From Bryobacterales bacterium (GTDB taxonomy: Bacteria; Acidobacteriota; Terriglobia; Bryobacterales; Bryobacteraceae): 37,360 nt of DNA. The notes under the pieces are model-generated. The model saw nothing but the letters and a program-made list of their open reading frames with translations, ran no database searches and was not told where the DNA came from. A program made the translations under genes and the position numbers. Positions 1 through 7,932 of the stretch are shown one piece after another; within the stretch, counting starts at the first letter, position 1, and each line of letters begins with the position of its first letter. Where the stretch lies: assembly GCA_003162425.1 (NCBI GenBank), contig PMOK01000113.1, forward strand, positions 1-37,360, read 5' to 3'.

Positions 1-65
1 AGCGGCATTCCAAAGAATTCGGCGTTGAAGCGCGCTCGAATGCGGCTCAATTCCTGGAGCGGTAA
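1..65 (+). CDS. Possible C-terminal end of an upstream gene (partial)
   Basis: Reading from base 3, the plus strand is open from the window edge to a TAA at 63-65. It gives about 20 residues ending in AAQFLER, with a plausible mix of charged and small residues. The other two plus frames stop or look poor. The gene body lies outside the window, so no function can be given. This is a weak call based only on an open frame and composition. Confidence 0.3.
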   Translation, partial: RHSKEFGVEARSNAAQFLER

Positions 66-160
66 TCGTTGTTCCAATATGTGAGTTGACCGGGAGGTAC
101 TGGTCTGGGGAATCGAGACGGATTCACCGTTCGTGATATGGAGCATGGCCTACTCCTGAC

Positions 161-275
161 TGTAGCGCACGCACTCGTGCGTGCCGTGTTCGCACTCCTG
201 CGAACATAAGTGTGCGGAAAAGATCCATGCGTTCACACGAGTGTGAACGCGGCACGCACGAGTGCGTGCGCTACA
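161..275. repeat. Composite inverted repeat made of four small palindromes
   Basis: Arms 161-195 and 241-275 are inverted copies that match at about 33 of 35 positions. Each arm holds two perfect or near-perfect hairpins: GCACGCA/TGCGTGC around a CTCG or CGAG loop (167-184 and 252-269), and GTTCGCA/TGCGAAC (188-205) or GTTCACAC/GTGTGAAC (231-248). The outer ends read TGTAGCG, and the right end supplies the TAG stop codon of the minus-strand lipoprotein gene (271-273). The structure resembles REP/BIME-type interspersed palindromes. It may also end transcription of the egt operon. Confidence 0.8.
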
Positions 276-1146
276 GCCCAACCTTTTCGAGAAATCCCTT
301 GGCTACGTCGCGGACCTGTTTGTGTTCGGCGTCCACCGCGTAGTTCATGGCCCGCATGGCGTCGTCTGAAATTTTTCCGGACAGCTCCGAAAGAGCCTTC
401 CGGACATCCGGATTTGCGGCCACGAGTTCAGAGCGCACCACGATGCAGGCCTGATAAGGAGGAAAAGCTTGTTTGTCATCTTTGAGGACTTTGACATCCA
501 ACTTAGTAAGTGCGCCATCCGTAGTGTTGGCCGCAACCATACTTACCTGCTTGCCGAGCAGCGCGGTGTAAAGCAATCCCAGATCCATGCTCTTAGGCAC
601 CGCGGTCCATTTGATGGAATATGTTCCATTCACGGCGGGGAAGCCGTCGGGACGCGTCATGAATTCATAGCCCGCACCAAGCGCGAAGCCGGCGGGATCG
701 GCTGCGGCGTCGCTCAATGTTTCAAGATGTCTCGCGCGGGCGTCCGCTCCACGCACCGTCATGGCGAAGGAACTGTTGAAGCCGAGAGGATCCAACACGT
801 CCAGCCGCAAGCCGGATGCATATTCGGTGCGCACGCGATCCAGAACGACAGCCGGATCGGTGACACCCCTACGCTTCAGGATGTTGGTAAAAGCAGTGCC
901 CGTATATTCCGGATACATATCGATATCGCCGGATAGCAGCGCCTGATGAGCCAGCAGAGTGCCGCCCAGATTCAGTTTACGTTCCACCGGTTGATGCAGC
1001 CGCTTCTCAAGGTGTTGCGCGATAATCTCGCCCAGAATTACCTGTTCAGTGAAGTTCTTCGAGCCGATCGCGATCCGGTGTTTCGACGAGCAGCCCGTGA
1101 TGAGCAGAACGGCGGCTAGGCCGGCGAGAATCGTTTTTCGATCCAA
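271..1146 (-). CDS. ABC transporter substrate-binding lipoprotein, OpuBC/OsmF/EgtU type
   Basis: This is a 291-residue periplasmic solute-binding protein of the quaternary-ammonium family, which binds glycine betaine, choline, carnitine or, in EgtU, ergothioneine. The chosen start is TTG at 1146, with GGAGG six bases upstream. It gives a lipoprotein signal with lipobox ITGC (Cys19). Family signatures GSKNFTEQ and YPEYTGTA are present near the N-terminus. The gene overlaps the permease gene by 31 bases in another frame. In streptococcal EgtU the permease and binding domain are one polypeptide; here they are separate. Because egtB and egtD head the same operon, ergothioneine, hercynine or histidine betaine is a likely ligand. 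That is inference, and glycine betaine remains possible. Confidence 0.85.
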   Translation of the reverse strand: MDRKTILAGLAAVLLITGCSSKHRIAIGSKNFTEQVILGEIIAQHLEKRLHQPVERKLNLGGTLLAHQALLSGDIDMYPEYTGTAFTNILKRRGVTDPAVVLDRVRTEYASGLRLDVLDPLGFNSSFAMTVRGADARARHLETLSDAAADPAGFALGAGYEFMTRPDGFPAVNGTYSIKWTAVPKSMDLGLLYTALLGKQVSMVAANTTDGALTKLDVKVLKDDKQAFPPYQACIVVRSELVAANPDVRKALSELSGKISDDAMRAMNYAVDAEHKQVRDVAKGFLEKVGL

Positions 1147-1736
1147 CTTAATCCTCCGTCCGATATTAAAGCCAGCATAGCGGCCGGTACGGCCCCTGCA
1201 AGTATCTCCGTCGTGTCGACAGATGCGATGCCGCGAAAAATAAACACGCCCAGCCCTCCACCACCAATGGCAGCGGCAATGGTAGCCGTCCCTATGGTTG
1301 TCACGGTGGCAATGCGTATGCCAGCCAGAATGATCGGCGCGGCGAGCGGAAGCTCCACCTGCCACAGCAACTGTCGGCTGGTCATCCCCATGGCGATAGC
1401 GGATTCGCGCACCGCCGCGTCCACTCCCAGAATACCGGTCAGCGTGTTGCGCAGGATCGGCAGCAGCGCGTAAAGTACCAACGCCACGATGGCAGTGCGC
1501 TTACCAATGCCGCCTATCAGTGGAATCGGTATGAGAAAACCGAACAACGCCAGGCTCGGGACCGTTTGCATCACATTGGCAAAACCCAGCACCCACCCGC
1601 GCAGGGCCGTTCGGCGGGTGAGCAATATCCCAAGCGGAATCCCGATAGCAAGCGCGAACGCCATCGAGATCAGCACCAGCACGGTATGCTCGGCGGTGAG
1701 ATCGATGATGTCCTGCAGGAGACCGGCGCGAGGCAT
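1116..1736 (-). CDS. ABC transporter permease, OpuBB/OpuBD/EgtU type
   Basis: This is the inner-membrane permease of the transporter, about 206 residues if translation starts at the ATG at 1736. A GTG at 1772 would add 12 residues (beginning MNPCPSV), but those codons are encoded by an intergenic CACGGAT repeat, so I prefer the later start. Neither has a good Shine-Dalgarno. Five or six hydrophobic segments are visible, with the binding-protein-dependent transport signature around ESAIAMGM...LPLAAPIILAGIR, the loop that docks on the ATPase. The length fits short OpuBB/D permeases. The 3' end overlaps the lipoprotein gene, which suggests translational coupling. Confidence 0.85.
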   Translation of the reverse strand: MPRAGLLQDIIDLTAEHTVLVLISMAFALAIGIPLGILLTRRTALRGWVLGFANVMQTVPSLALFGFLIPIPLIGGIGKRTAIVALVLYALLPILRNTLTGILGVDAAVRESAIAMGMTSRQLLWQVELPLAAPIILAGIRIATVTTIGTATIAAAIGGGGLGVFIFRGIASVDTTEILAGAVPAAMLALISDGGLSWIEKRFSPA

Positions 1737-1750
1737 AAACAATTTACTGG

Positions 1751-1810
1751 CCACGGATGGACACGGATTCACACGGATGCTTATCTGTGTTCATCCGTGT
1801 GCATCCGTGG
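1751..1810. repeat. CACGGATG-type inverted repeat at the ATPase/permease junction
   Basis: The left arm (about 1751-1779) carries three near-copies of CACGGAT. The right arm (about 1791-1810) carries two inverted copies, CATCCGTGTGCATCCGTGG. The element contains the TAA stop of the ATPase gene (1781-1783) and the first possible codons of the permease gene. Similar ATCCGTG intergenic repeats are common in several environmental phyla. It interrupts an otherwise overlapping operon. Confidence 0.75.
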
Positions 1811-2569
1811 CTCAAAATTCAGCACTGCCAGGAACGCCCGCGTCTCCGGCGCCTGCGATCTCAGAAACTCCTCGGGTGTCGCCAAGACCTCCAGTCTCCC
1901 ACGATCCAGCACGGCGATGCGAGTGCTTAGCCGAAGCGCCTCGCCTACGTCATGAGTAACGAAAATGGAGGTTTTCTGCAGTGTATTGCGCAAGCCAAGA
2001 AACTGGTCCTGCAGCTCACGGCGAGTCACTGGATCGAGCGCGCCAAAAGGTTCGTCGAACAGCAATAGCCGGGGGTTGGCCGCCAGAGCTCGCGCCACGC
2101 CCACTCTTTGCCGTTGGCCGCCCGACAGCTCGCGCGGCCGGCGATCCGCAAATTGTCCCGGATCGAGCCCTACCTGTTCCAACAGTTCCCTGGTCCGCGA
2201 TGCGATCCGCTCCGGCGGCCATCCCTCCAGGCGCGGAACCAGCCCAACGTTTTCTCCGACGGTGAAATGCGGGAACAGTCCGACCTCTTGAATCACGTAG
2301 CCGATGCTGCGGCGCAATGCAATGACGTTCCAGGCGGTGGTGGGCCGTCCGTCCACCAGCACTTCGCCGCTGGATGGAAACAGCAGTCCGTTCACCAGCT
2401 TCAGCGCGGTGGTTTTTCCAGAGCCACTGCGCCCCAATAGAACCAGCGTTTCGCCGGGTTCGATGCGAAAGCTCAGTTTGTCCAGGATCAGGCTGTCGCG
2501 AATGCGAAAGGAAACCTCGCGAAACTCAACGGCTGCGGACCCGGCCGCTGGCGTCAACGCGCTACCCAC
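1781..2569 (-). CDS. ABC transporter ATP-binding protein, OpuCA/ProV/EgtV type
   Basis: This 262-residue cytoplasmic ATPase powers the transporter encoded just downstream. Walker A is GRSGSGKTT, the signature is LSGGQRQRVGVARAL, Walker B is LLLFDEPFGALDP, and the switch His lies in VTHD. The pattern, including the Q-loop sequence YVIQEVGLFPH, is typical of quaternary-amine uptake ATPases. There is no C-terminal CBS pair, which OpuCA and ProV often carry. The start overlaps the end of egtD by 16 bases. The last codons and the stop run into the CACGGAT repeat. Confidence 0.9.
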   Translation of the reverse strand: MGSALTPAAGSAAVEFREVSFRIRDSLILDKLSFRIEPGETLVLLGRSGSGKTTALKLVNGLLFPSSGEVLVDGRPTTAWNVIALRRSIGYVIQEVGLFPHFTVGENVGLVPRLEGWPPERIASRTRELLEQVGLDPGQFADRRPRELSGGQRQRVGVARALAANPRLLLFDEPFGALDPVTRRELQDQFLGLRNTLQKTSIFVTHDVGEALRLSTRIAVLDRGRLEVLATPEEFLRSQAPETRAFLAVLNFEPRMHTDEHR

Positions 2570-3555
2570 AAGCTCTCAACGAACGGCCAGTCGCGATCCA
2601 CCCATTGTGCCTGGACGCGAAAACCGGTCCGCTCAGCTATCTCACAAAGCTCATCCAGTTGAAACTTGTGCGAGGATTCTGTCCAGATGGTTTCGCCGGC
2701 CTGGAATCGAACCGTGAGATCAGCTTCCATGATGAACGCCGTTTGATCTATGCGTGAGCGCAGATGCATCTCGACGCGCCGCTCAGCTTCGTTCCAGCGG
2801 GCTTCGTGCTGGAAATTGCGCAAATCGAAATTGCCGCCTAGCTCGCGATTGATGCGTCCCAGCAGATTCAGGTTAAATGCGGCAGTCAAGCCGATAGGGT
2901 CATCGTAGGCGCGCAACATTTGGTCGCGATCGTTGACGAGGTCTGCTCCAATCAGAAGCGCGTCGCCAGGCCGCAGCGAGCGGCGCAAAGCCTGTAGAAA
3001 ATCCACCGCGCGCAGCCGCTCGAAGTTTCCGATGGTACTTCCAAGAAACAACACCAGCAACGGTTGCTCGACTGGCCGAGTGCCAACAGCGCTAGCCATG
3101 CCATCCAGATAAGACTGCGCCAGCGGGTAGACTTCAGCAACGTCGGCCAGATCCCGCTGGCAGCGTGCCAGAGCTTTCGGCGACACATCAATGGGAACAT
3201 AACGTACTTTGGAGAGCGAACTCGTGAACGCTTCCAGGATATGCCGTGTCTTCTCGCCCGTGCCACTGCCCAACTCGATCACAGCAGCGGGTGCGGGAAA
3301 CCACTGAGCAATCTCCCGCGCGTGCGAGCTTAAAAGCCGCTCATCGGCGCGCGTAAGTCCGTATTCGGGAAGACGTGTGATGGCTTCAAACAGTGCGCTG
3401 CCAAGCTCGTCGTAAAGATATTTCGAGTGCAGTTCCTTCTGCGGCTTGCTTAAATCGGTGCACACCTCGGCGGCGAATTCCCGCAGGTGGGCCTCCGTCA
3501 GCGCGTCAGTTCTCGGCGCGTCAGTTTTCAACCAGGCGGAAGCTCGCGTAGACAT
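2554..3555 (-). CDS. egtD: L-histidine N-alpha-methyltransferase EgtD
   Basis: EgtD uses three S-adenosylmethionine molecules to trimethylate histidine to hercynine, the first step of ergothioneine synthesis. The protein has 333 residues, close to the usual length of about 320. Visible motifs are KYLYDELGSALFEAI (from residue 45), the SAM-binding ELGSGTGEKT (94-103), the acidic strand end PIDVS, LFLGSTIGNF (169-178, whose Asn lies where EgtD binds the histidine amino group), and the late TIWTESSHKF, whose Glu/Ser pair is typical of substrate recognition in EgtD. The start overlaps the end of egtB by 35 bases. No egtA or egtC is nearby. Confidence 0.95.
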   Translation of the reverse strand: MSTRASAWLKTDAPRTDALTEAHLREFAAEVCTDLSKPQKELHSKYLYDELGSALFEAITRLPEYGLTRADERLLSSHAREIAQWFPAPAAVIELGSGTGEKTRHILEAFTSSLSKVRYVPIDVSPKALARCQRDLADVAEVYPLAQSYLDGMASAVGTRPVEQPLLVLFLGSTIGNFERLRAVDFLQALRRSLRPGDALLIGADLVNDRDQMLRAYDDPIGLTAAFNLNLLGRINRELGGNFDLRNFQHEARWNEAERRVEMHLRSRIDQTAFIMEADLTVRFQAGETIWTESSHKFQLDELCEIAERTGFRVQAQWVDRDWPFVESLWVAR

Positions 3556-4738
3556 AAGGGTAATCGGGACGAAACCAATTTCGGAAAGAGCGCCGCAGAA
3601 AACAGGACGCGGTCCGCGGCGATCCGCCTTTCAATACATAATGCTCTTCGTCGAAGAAATTCTTGGAGTAGCCGGCATAGAACGGGAGCGGTTCGAACCC
3701 CGGAAACCCACCGAACAGCGTCGAGGTCCACTCCCATCCATTTCCCACCATTTGCGAAACGCCGAAGGCGCTGTCGCCGGCGGGATTTCGCGTGACGTCG
3801 ATTGGATCCCACGAGTGGAAATCGAAATTCCCGTGGGTAATGTCCGGGGCGGAATCACCCCATGGATAGTTGCGCTCATCGCCGGAAGGCGTTCCGAACG
3901 CAGCCCTGTGAAACTGAGCTTCGGTGGGCACCGCCTTGCCGGCCCAGCGCGCATAGGCACTCGCTTCGGCGTAGGTCACATACACAGGTGCGTTCGCCGG
4001 CAGCGGAATTTCAGCGAACATGCCTTTGTAGAACCATTCGCTGTCGCGCTCGAACCAAAAATGCGGAGCTTTGGCGCCGGCTCGCACGAAATCGAGATAT
4101 TCGCCGTTGGTGACTTTGTACTTGCTGATGGCGAAGCCGGGTACGTTCACCTGATGCTGGTCGAATTCGTTATCCCAGCCGAATTCACCAGACGCTTGTC
4201 CAAGAGTTGCGCGGCCCATCGGGATTTCGATCATCTTCGCCGGCGGCGCTAGCGTGCTGTGAATGGAATCCACATGAGCCGGGATCTTTTGATCGTAGGG
4301 CAAATTGTGGAAAAGATAGGCCAGCGTCTCGGCGTGCATCAAGCGATGCTCCAGCGCCACATGCGCGATTTGCTCCGGAGCCTGTTCAAGAACCTGGTCG
4401 ACGATTGCCCGCGTGCGTTGGTTGTAGTCCTGGATCTCACCTTCCGAGGGCCAGTCCGACGGTTGGTCCTGCGGGGCCTTTCCAACCGGCGGATCGATGC
4501 CAAATTCGAACAAGTGATCGAATTCCGGATGGAAGCTTGGGATGTCCAGCGCCTGGCGGCAGATCTGGTTCCAATCGAACGCTTCCAGATGTCCAAGATA
4601 AAAAATGAGCCGGTGGCGTTCCGGGATGGGCCGCGAGTACAGGACGCCAGGTCGCAAAAACCTGAACAACTCGTCGGTACGCGCTCGCGCCGATTCGATT
4701 TGCCGAAGCAGCCCTCTACTCACAGCGGATGTAGCCAC
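3521..4738 (-). CDS. egtB: Ergothioneine biosynthesis sulfoxide synthase EgtB
   Basis: EgtB is a non-haem iron enzyme that joins hercynine to a thiol donor with oxygen, forming a sulfoxide that becomes ergothioneine. The protein has 405 residues. The N-terminal DinB-like helical domain carries the expected iron ligands: His50 in YLGHLEAFDW, then His131 and His135 in HRLMHAE. The C-terminal half is the formylglycine-generating-enzyme-like fold, with KYKVTNGEYLDFV, MVGNGWEWTSTLFGG and a final RNWFRPDYPYVYASFR. No egtA or egtC is nearby, which would fit an EgtB that uses cysteine directly, as reported for the acidobacterial Chloracidobacterium enzyme. Which type this is cannot be settled by eye. 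The start is GTG at 4738 without a clear Shine-Dalgarno. It is the first gene of the five-gene operon. Confidence 0.95.
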   Translation of the reverse strand: MATSAVSRGLLRQIESARARTDELFRFLRPGVLYSRPIPERHRLIFYLGHLEAFDWNQICRQALDIPSFHPEFDHLFEFGIDPPVGKAPQDQPSDWPSEGEIQDYNQRTRAIVDQVLEQAPEQIAHVALEHRLMHAETLAYLFHNLPYDQKIPAHVDSIHSTLAPPAKMIEIPMGRATLGQASGEFGWDNEFDQHQVNVPGFAISKYKVTNGEYLDFVRAGAKAPHFWFERDSEWFYKGMFAEIPLPANAPVYVTYAEASAYARWAGKAVPTEAQFHRAAFGTPSGDERNYPWGDSAPDITHGNFDFHSWDPIDVTRNPAGDSAFGVSQMVGNGWEWTSTLFGGFPGFEPLPFYAGYSKNFFDEEHYVLKGGSPRTASCFLRRSFRNWFRPDYPYVYASFRLVEN

Positions 4739-4824
4739 GCAATATCAGGCTAGCACTCAGAGTGGGGCAGCGCCATGCGCTGCTGCGCTGCCTTCGCGCG
4801 GTTATTCGGTGCGAAAGTTAGTGC
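4739..4824. promoter_or_regulatory. Divergent intergenic region between egtB and the CoA-transferase
   Basis: These 86 bases must carry the promoter of the egt operon on one side and of the CoA-transferase gene on the other. I do not see a convincing -35/-10 pair. The clearest structure is a perfect hairpin at 4767-4783 (GCAGCGC-CAT-GCGCTGC). It is preceded by AGTGGGGCAG, which also occurs in the palindromic element at 35367-35441. Confidence 0.4.
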
Positions 4825-6024
4825 ATGGCCTCTTCTGACTTTCGCCTTCCTTTGTCAGGAATTCGCGTGATTGATTTCGGACGATTCATCGCCGGACCCT
4901 ATTGCGCCATGCTGCTGGCCGATCTGGGAGCCGACGTGATTCGCGTGGATCGACGGCACGGCAGCGAAGACCGTTATACCGGACCAGTCACCCAAGGCGG
5001 CGAGGGCGGAGCGTTTCTTTCGCTGAATCGCAACAAACGCAGCTTGACGTTGGATAGCTCACAACCCGCCGCGGCGGACATCATTCGCCGGCTCGTGAAG
5101 AGCGCCGACGTAGTGGTGGCCAACCTCCCGATTAGCGTGCTCAGAAAGATGGGCTTAGACTACGATACCTTGCGCGCTCTCAAACGCGACATCATCCTCG
5201 CCCGCATTTCCGCTTTCGGACCCGATGGCCCGTATGCTCATAGGCCCGGCTTCGATACGATTGCCCAAGCCATGTCCGGCGCCATGAGCCTCACCGGATT
5301 TCCAGACACGCCGATTCGCTCCGTGGTTTCGTTTGAAGACTACGGGACGGCATTGCATACGGCTTTCGGGATCATGGTGGCGCTGTATCATCGTGCCCAA
5401 ACGGGCGAGGGCCAAGTTGTGGATGGATCGCTGCTGGCCACCGGCGTCACGTTCATGCAGGCTTTGTTGGCGGAGCGATCTGTAACCGGAATCGTGCGTC
5501 AATCCCGGGGCAACACCGGATTCTTCACAGCGCCGGCGGACACCTACCGCACCGCAGACGGTTGGATTACCGTTCAAACCATTGGACGCGATATGTTCGC
5601 CCGTTGGGCACGGCTGGTGGGCCGGGAAGAGCTCGTCGAAGATCCACGCTTTCGAGACGACCTGCTGCGCGCCGATAATCGCGAAACAATCACGCAGGCC
5701 ATGGAAGCGTGGCTCGCGAATCGCACCACCGCGCAGGCCTTGGCGGATCTGGAAGGCGCGCGATTGCCGGCGGGTCCTGTGCTTGACTTGGAGCAAGTAC
5801 TCGATGATCCGCAGGTGAAGGCGCGTGAGCTGCTGCAGTACATGGATTACCCCGGCGCACCCAAGCCAGTCCCGCTAGCGAGTCCCGCGGTGCGCTTGTC
5901 GGCCACTCCGGGTAGCATACGCCGCCGCGCCCCAACGCTAGGCGAACATACGGACGAAATTCTCGATGAGCTTGGATACTCGGCCCCCGAGATCCGAGCG
6001 TTGCGCGCAGCTGAGGTAGTATGA
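4825..6024 (+). CDS. CaiB/BaiF-type (class III) CoA-transferase
   Basis: Class III CoA-transferases move coenzyme A between acyl groups through a catalytic Asp. The protein has 399 residues, the usual length. It opens with the family pattern LSGIRVIDFGRFIAGPYCAMLLADLGADVI and has the catalytic region RPGFDTIAQAMSG, with the likely catalytic Asp at about residue 144. VDGSLLATGVTFM and the C-terminal RAPTLGEHTDEIL are also typical. The acyl substrate cannot be told from sequence. The gene is transcribed away from egtB and its stop overlaps the next open frame as ATGA. Confidence 0.9.
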   Translation: MASSDFRLPLSGIRVIDFGRFIAGPYCAMLLADLGADVIRVDRRHGSEDRYTGPVTQGGEGGAFLSLNRNKRSLTLDSSQPAAADIIRRLVKSADVVVANLPISVLRKMGLDYDTLRALKRDIILARISAFGPDGPYAHRPGFDTIAQAMSGAMSLTGFPDTPIRSVVSFEDYGTALHTAFGIMVALYHRAQTGEGQVVDGSLLATGVTFMQALLAERSVTGIVRQSRGNTGFFTAPADTYRTADGWITVQTIGRDMFARWARLVGREELVEDPRFRDDLLRADNRETITQAMEAWLANRTTAQALADLEGARLPAGPVLDLEQVLDDPQVKARELLQYMDYPGAPKPVPLASPAVRLSATPGSIRRRAPTLGEHTDEILDELGYSAPEIRALRAAEVV

Positions 6025-6053
6025 TTTCTGGACTCTTCTGGAGGCCTTACGCC

Positions 6054-7928
6054 ATGAAAGCGTCTTGGACCCTGGCCCTCACCATCTCGGTCACGTATGC
6101 GCAGGTCGAGTTGAAAGTGGTAGCCACCGACCGCGCCGGCCATCCTGTAACGGATCTTCAGCCGAGCGATCTGCGCGTAGTTGACGACGGATCACCTCAG
6201 TCCATCACCTCGTTCCGCCTGGATCAAAGCAAAACAGCACCGACGATTGTCATCCTGTTGGACTTGCTGGATTTGAGTTTCCAGGAGCGCAACGCCGAGG
6301 TAAATCAAATGCGGGAGTCCCTGGCCGGCGCGGAAGCTACTTCCCGGCTACATCTCTACCTTTTGACGGCAGATGGCGGTTTGTATCCGGTACAAGGCAT
6401 CGGAAAACAGCTGAATCAAGCGTTGCAAAAAGCGAATGGCGCGCGGCGCGCGGACCTCAAGACCGACCCAGTAGAGCGTTTCAAGACAGTTTATTCCGGC
6501 CTGGATTCGATGAGCCAAGAGTTGCTCCGGTTTCCGGGTCCCAAGCAGTTGCTTTGGATCACCTACGGGATTCCGAGCAGTATGAAAATGGTTGAAGGCT
6601 GGGTGGACTTGAAGCCGCGGTTGCTCCAACTCGCCGCGAAATTCGATCGAGGCGACATTGCGGTCTACACACTCGATCCGGGCCTGATACTTGGCACTCT
6701 GAACCGGGACGGGCTGGAGGTGTTGTCGGCAGCGACCGGGGGCCGGGCATTTAGCAGCAGCGATCTCAAGATGGCTCTGAATCAGATGGCGACAGATACG
6801 TCAGCCTCCTACCTGCTCGATTACACCCCGCAGCAGGCCCGCAAGGCGCAACGGCCGCTCCACACGGTACGCGTCTCGAGCACGCGCAAAGGGGTGCGAA
6901 TTCTCAGCCGGGAGGTTTACCTTGCGGATGCAATTAAGAAATCGCCGAAAGCTTCCTCGCGGAGGTCCGCTACCCACAAACTTCCGTCGGAGCCGATGTA
7001 TGCGTTCGTCGGATCGGTACATTCGATCAATGGCCAGAACATGGTTTTGGAATTGGACGATTCACGGTTCGTCCTAATTGATTTCGAGCGGAATGCGAAG
7101 GTGAGTCTCAGTACCGGAGACCGGGTCAGCGTGCGGAGCAATCATTATGACGGACGCGGTATGGTGGCAAAATCGTGGAGCCTGCTGCAGAGCGCGGCAC
7201 TTCCGAATGCAGCGCCGCCCGAGCCGGCGGACGGCCAAACCGTAGCGGACCCGTTGCTCCAACAGTCCCGGGAAACTGCGCGGCTGATGGATCGCACGCT
7301 TCCAGACTTCCTTTGCAGAGAAGTGGTAGCGCGATCTGAGAACGGAGTGCATGACACCATCTCTGCCGAGGTTACATATAGTGGCAAAACGGGCGAAGAT
7401 TATCGCGAAATCCGGCTGAACGGTCAGCCAACCCAAAAATCGTGGGTGGAGTTAGGCGGCGACGTTTCCACGGGAGAGTTTGGAAGCTTATTGCGAAGCC
7501 TGCTTCAGAATCCAGATTCGGATTTCAAGTTCATCAAGGAAGACCGGATTGATGGCGTGGCTGCCGAGGAGTACGGCTTTCACATCAGCCGCGCACAGTC
7601 GGACTGGAAAATTCTCTCTGATTATCAATTCATCGTTGCGCAGTACAGTGGCCGCATCTGGTTCGACCGGTCGTCAAGCCGCGTGTTGCGAATCGAAAGG
7701 ACGGCGGAAGGGATTCCGTCCGCTTTCCCGCTCCGCAGCGTGGAGGGGTACGTGAACTTCGGCGAGGTCCGATTGGGATCTCTCGACATCTACCTGCTGC
7801 CTTTACAGGCGGAGACGCGTGTTTGCATTCGAGATCGCGAGCAGTGCAGCCGGAAGACGATCGATTTCAGCAATTATCAGAAGTTCACAGCGGAGTCGAA
7901 GATAGTTCCTGAGCAGAATCCAAAATAA
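6054..7928 (+). CDS. Secreted VWFA-related acidobacterial domain protein
   Basis: The protein has 624 residues from the ATG at 6054, which has GGAGG nine bases upstream and opens a signal peptide (MKASWTLALTISVTYAQ). An ATG at 6021 in the same frame overlaps the previous stop but would hide the signal peptide, so I reject it. The N-terminal half matches the VWFA-related family common in Acidobacteria: VVATDRAGHPVTDLQPSDL, a VILLDLLDLSF strand, YTLDPG, then LSAATGGRAF and YLLDYTP. The region after about residue 380 has no family I recognise. It probably acts outside the inner membrane, but its binding partner is unknown. Confidence 0.85.
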   Translation: MKASWTLALTISVTYAQVELKVVATDRAGHPVTDLQPSDLRVVDDGSPQSITSFRLDQSKTAPTIVILLDLLDLSFQERNAEVNQMRESLAGAEATSRLHLYLLTADGGLYPVQGIGKQLNQALQKANGARRADLKTDPVERFKTVYSGLDSMSQELLRFPGPKQLLWITYGIPSSMKMVEGWVDLKPRLLQLAAKFDRGDIAVYTLDPGLILGTLNRDGLEVLSAATGGRAFSSSDLKMALNQMATDTSASYLLDYTPQQARKAQRPLHTVRVSSTRKGVRILSREVYLADAIKKSPKASSRRSATHKLPSEPMYAFVGSVHSINGQNMVLELDDSRFVLIDFERNAKVSLSTGDRVSVRSNHYDGRGMVAKSWSLLQSAALPNAAPPEPADGQTVADPLLQQSRETARLMDRTLPDFLCREVVARSENGVHDTISAEVTYSGKTGEDYREIRLNGQPTQKSWVELGGDVSTGEFGSLLRSLLQNPDSDFKFIKEDRIDGVAAEEYGFHISRAQSDWKILSDYQFIVAQYSGRIWFDRSSSRVLRIERTAEGIPSAFPLRSVEGYVNFGEVRLGSLDIYLLPLQAETRVCIRDREQCSRKTIDFSNYQKFTAESKIVPEQNPK

Positions 7929-7932
7929 GGAA

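Noticed and set aside
161..275. Insertion-sequence terminal inverted repeats
   Set aside because: The arms enclose only 45 bases and no transposase; the unit is better described as an interspersed palindrome.
3446..4252. A 268-codon plus-strand open frame across egtD and egtB
   Set aside because: It lies wholly opposite two well-supported genes, has no family pattern and reflects the high GC content of the sense strand.
5155..5796. A 213-codon minus-strand frame inside the CoA-transferase gene
   Set aside because: It is antisense to a gene with clear family motifs and has Arg/Gly/His-rich composition typical of shadow frames.
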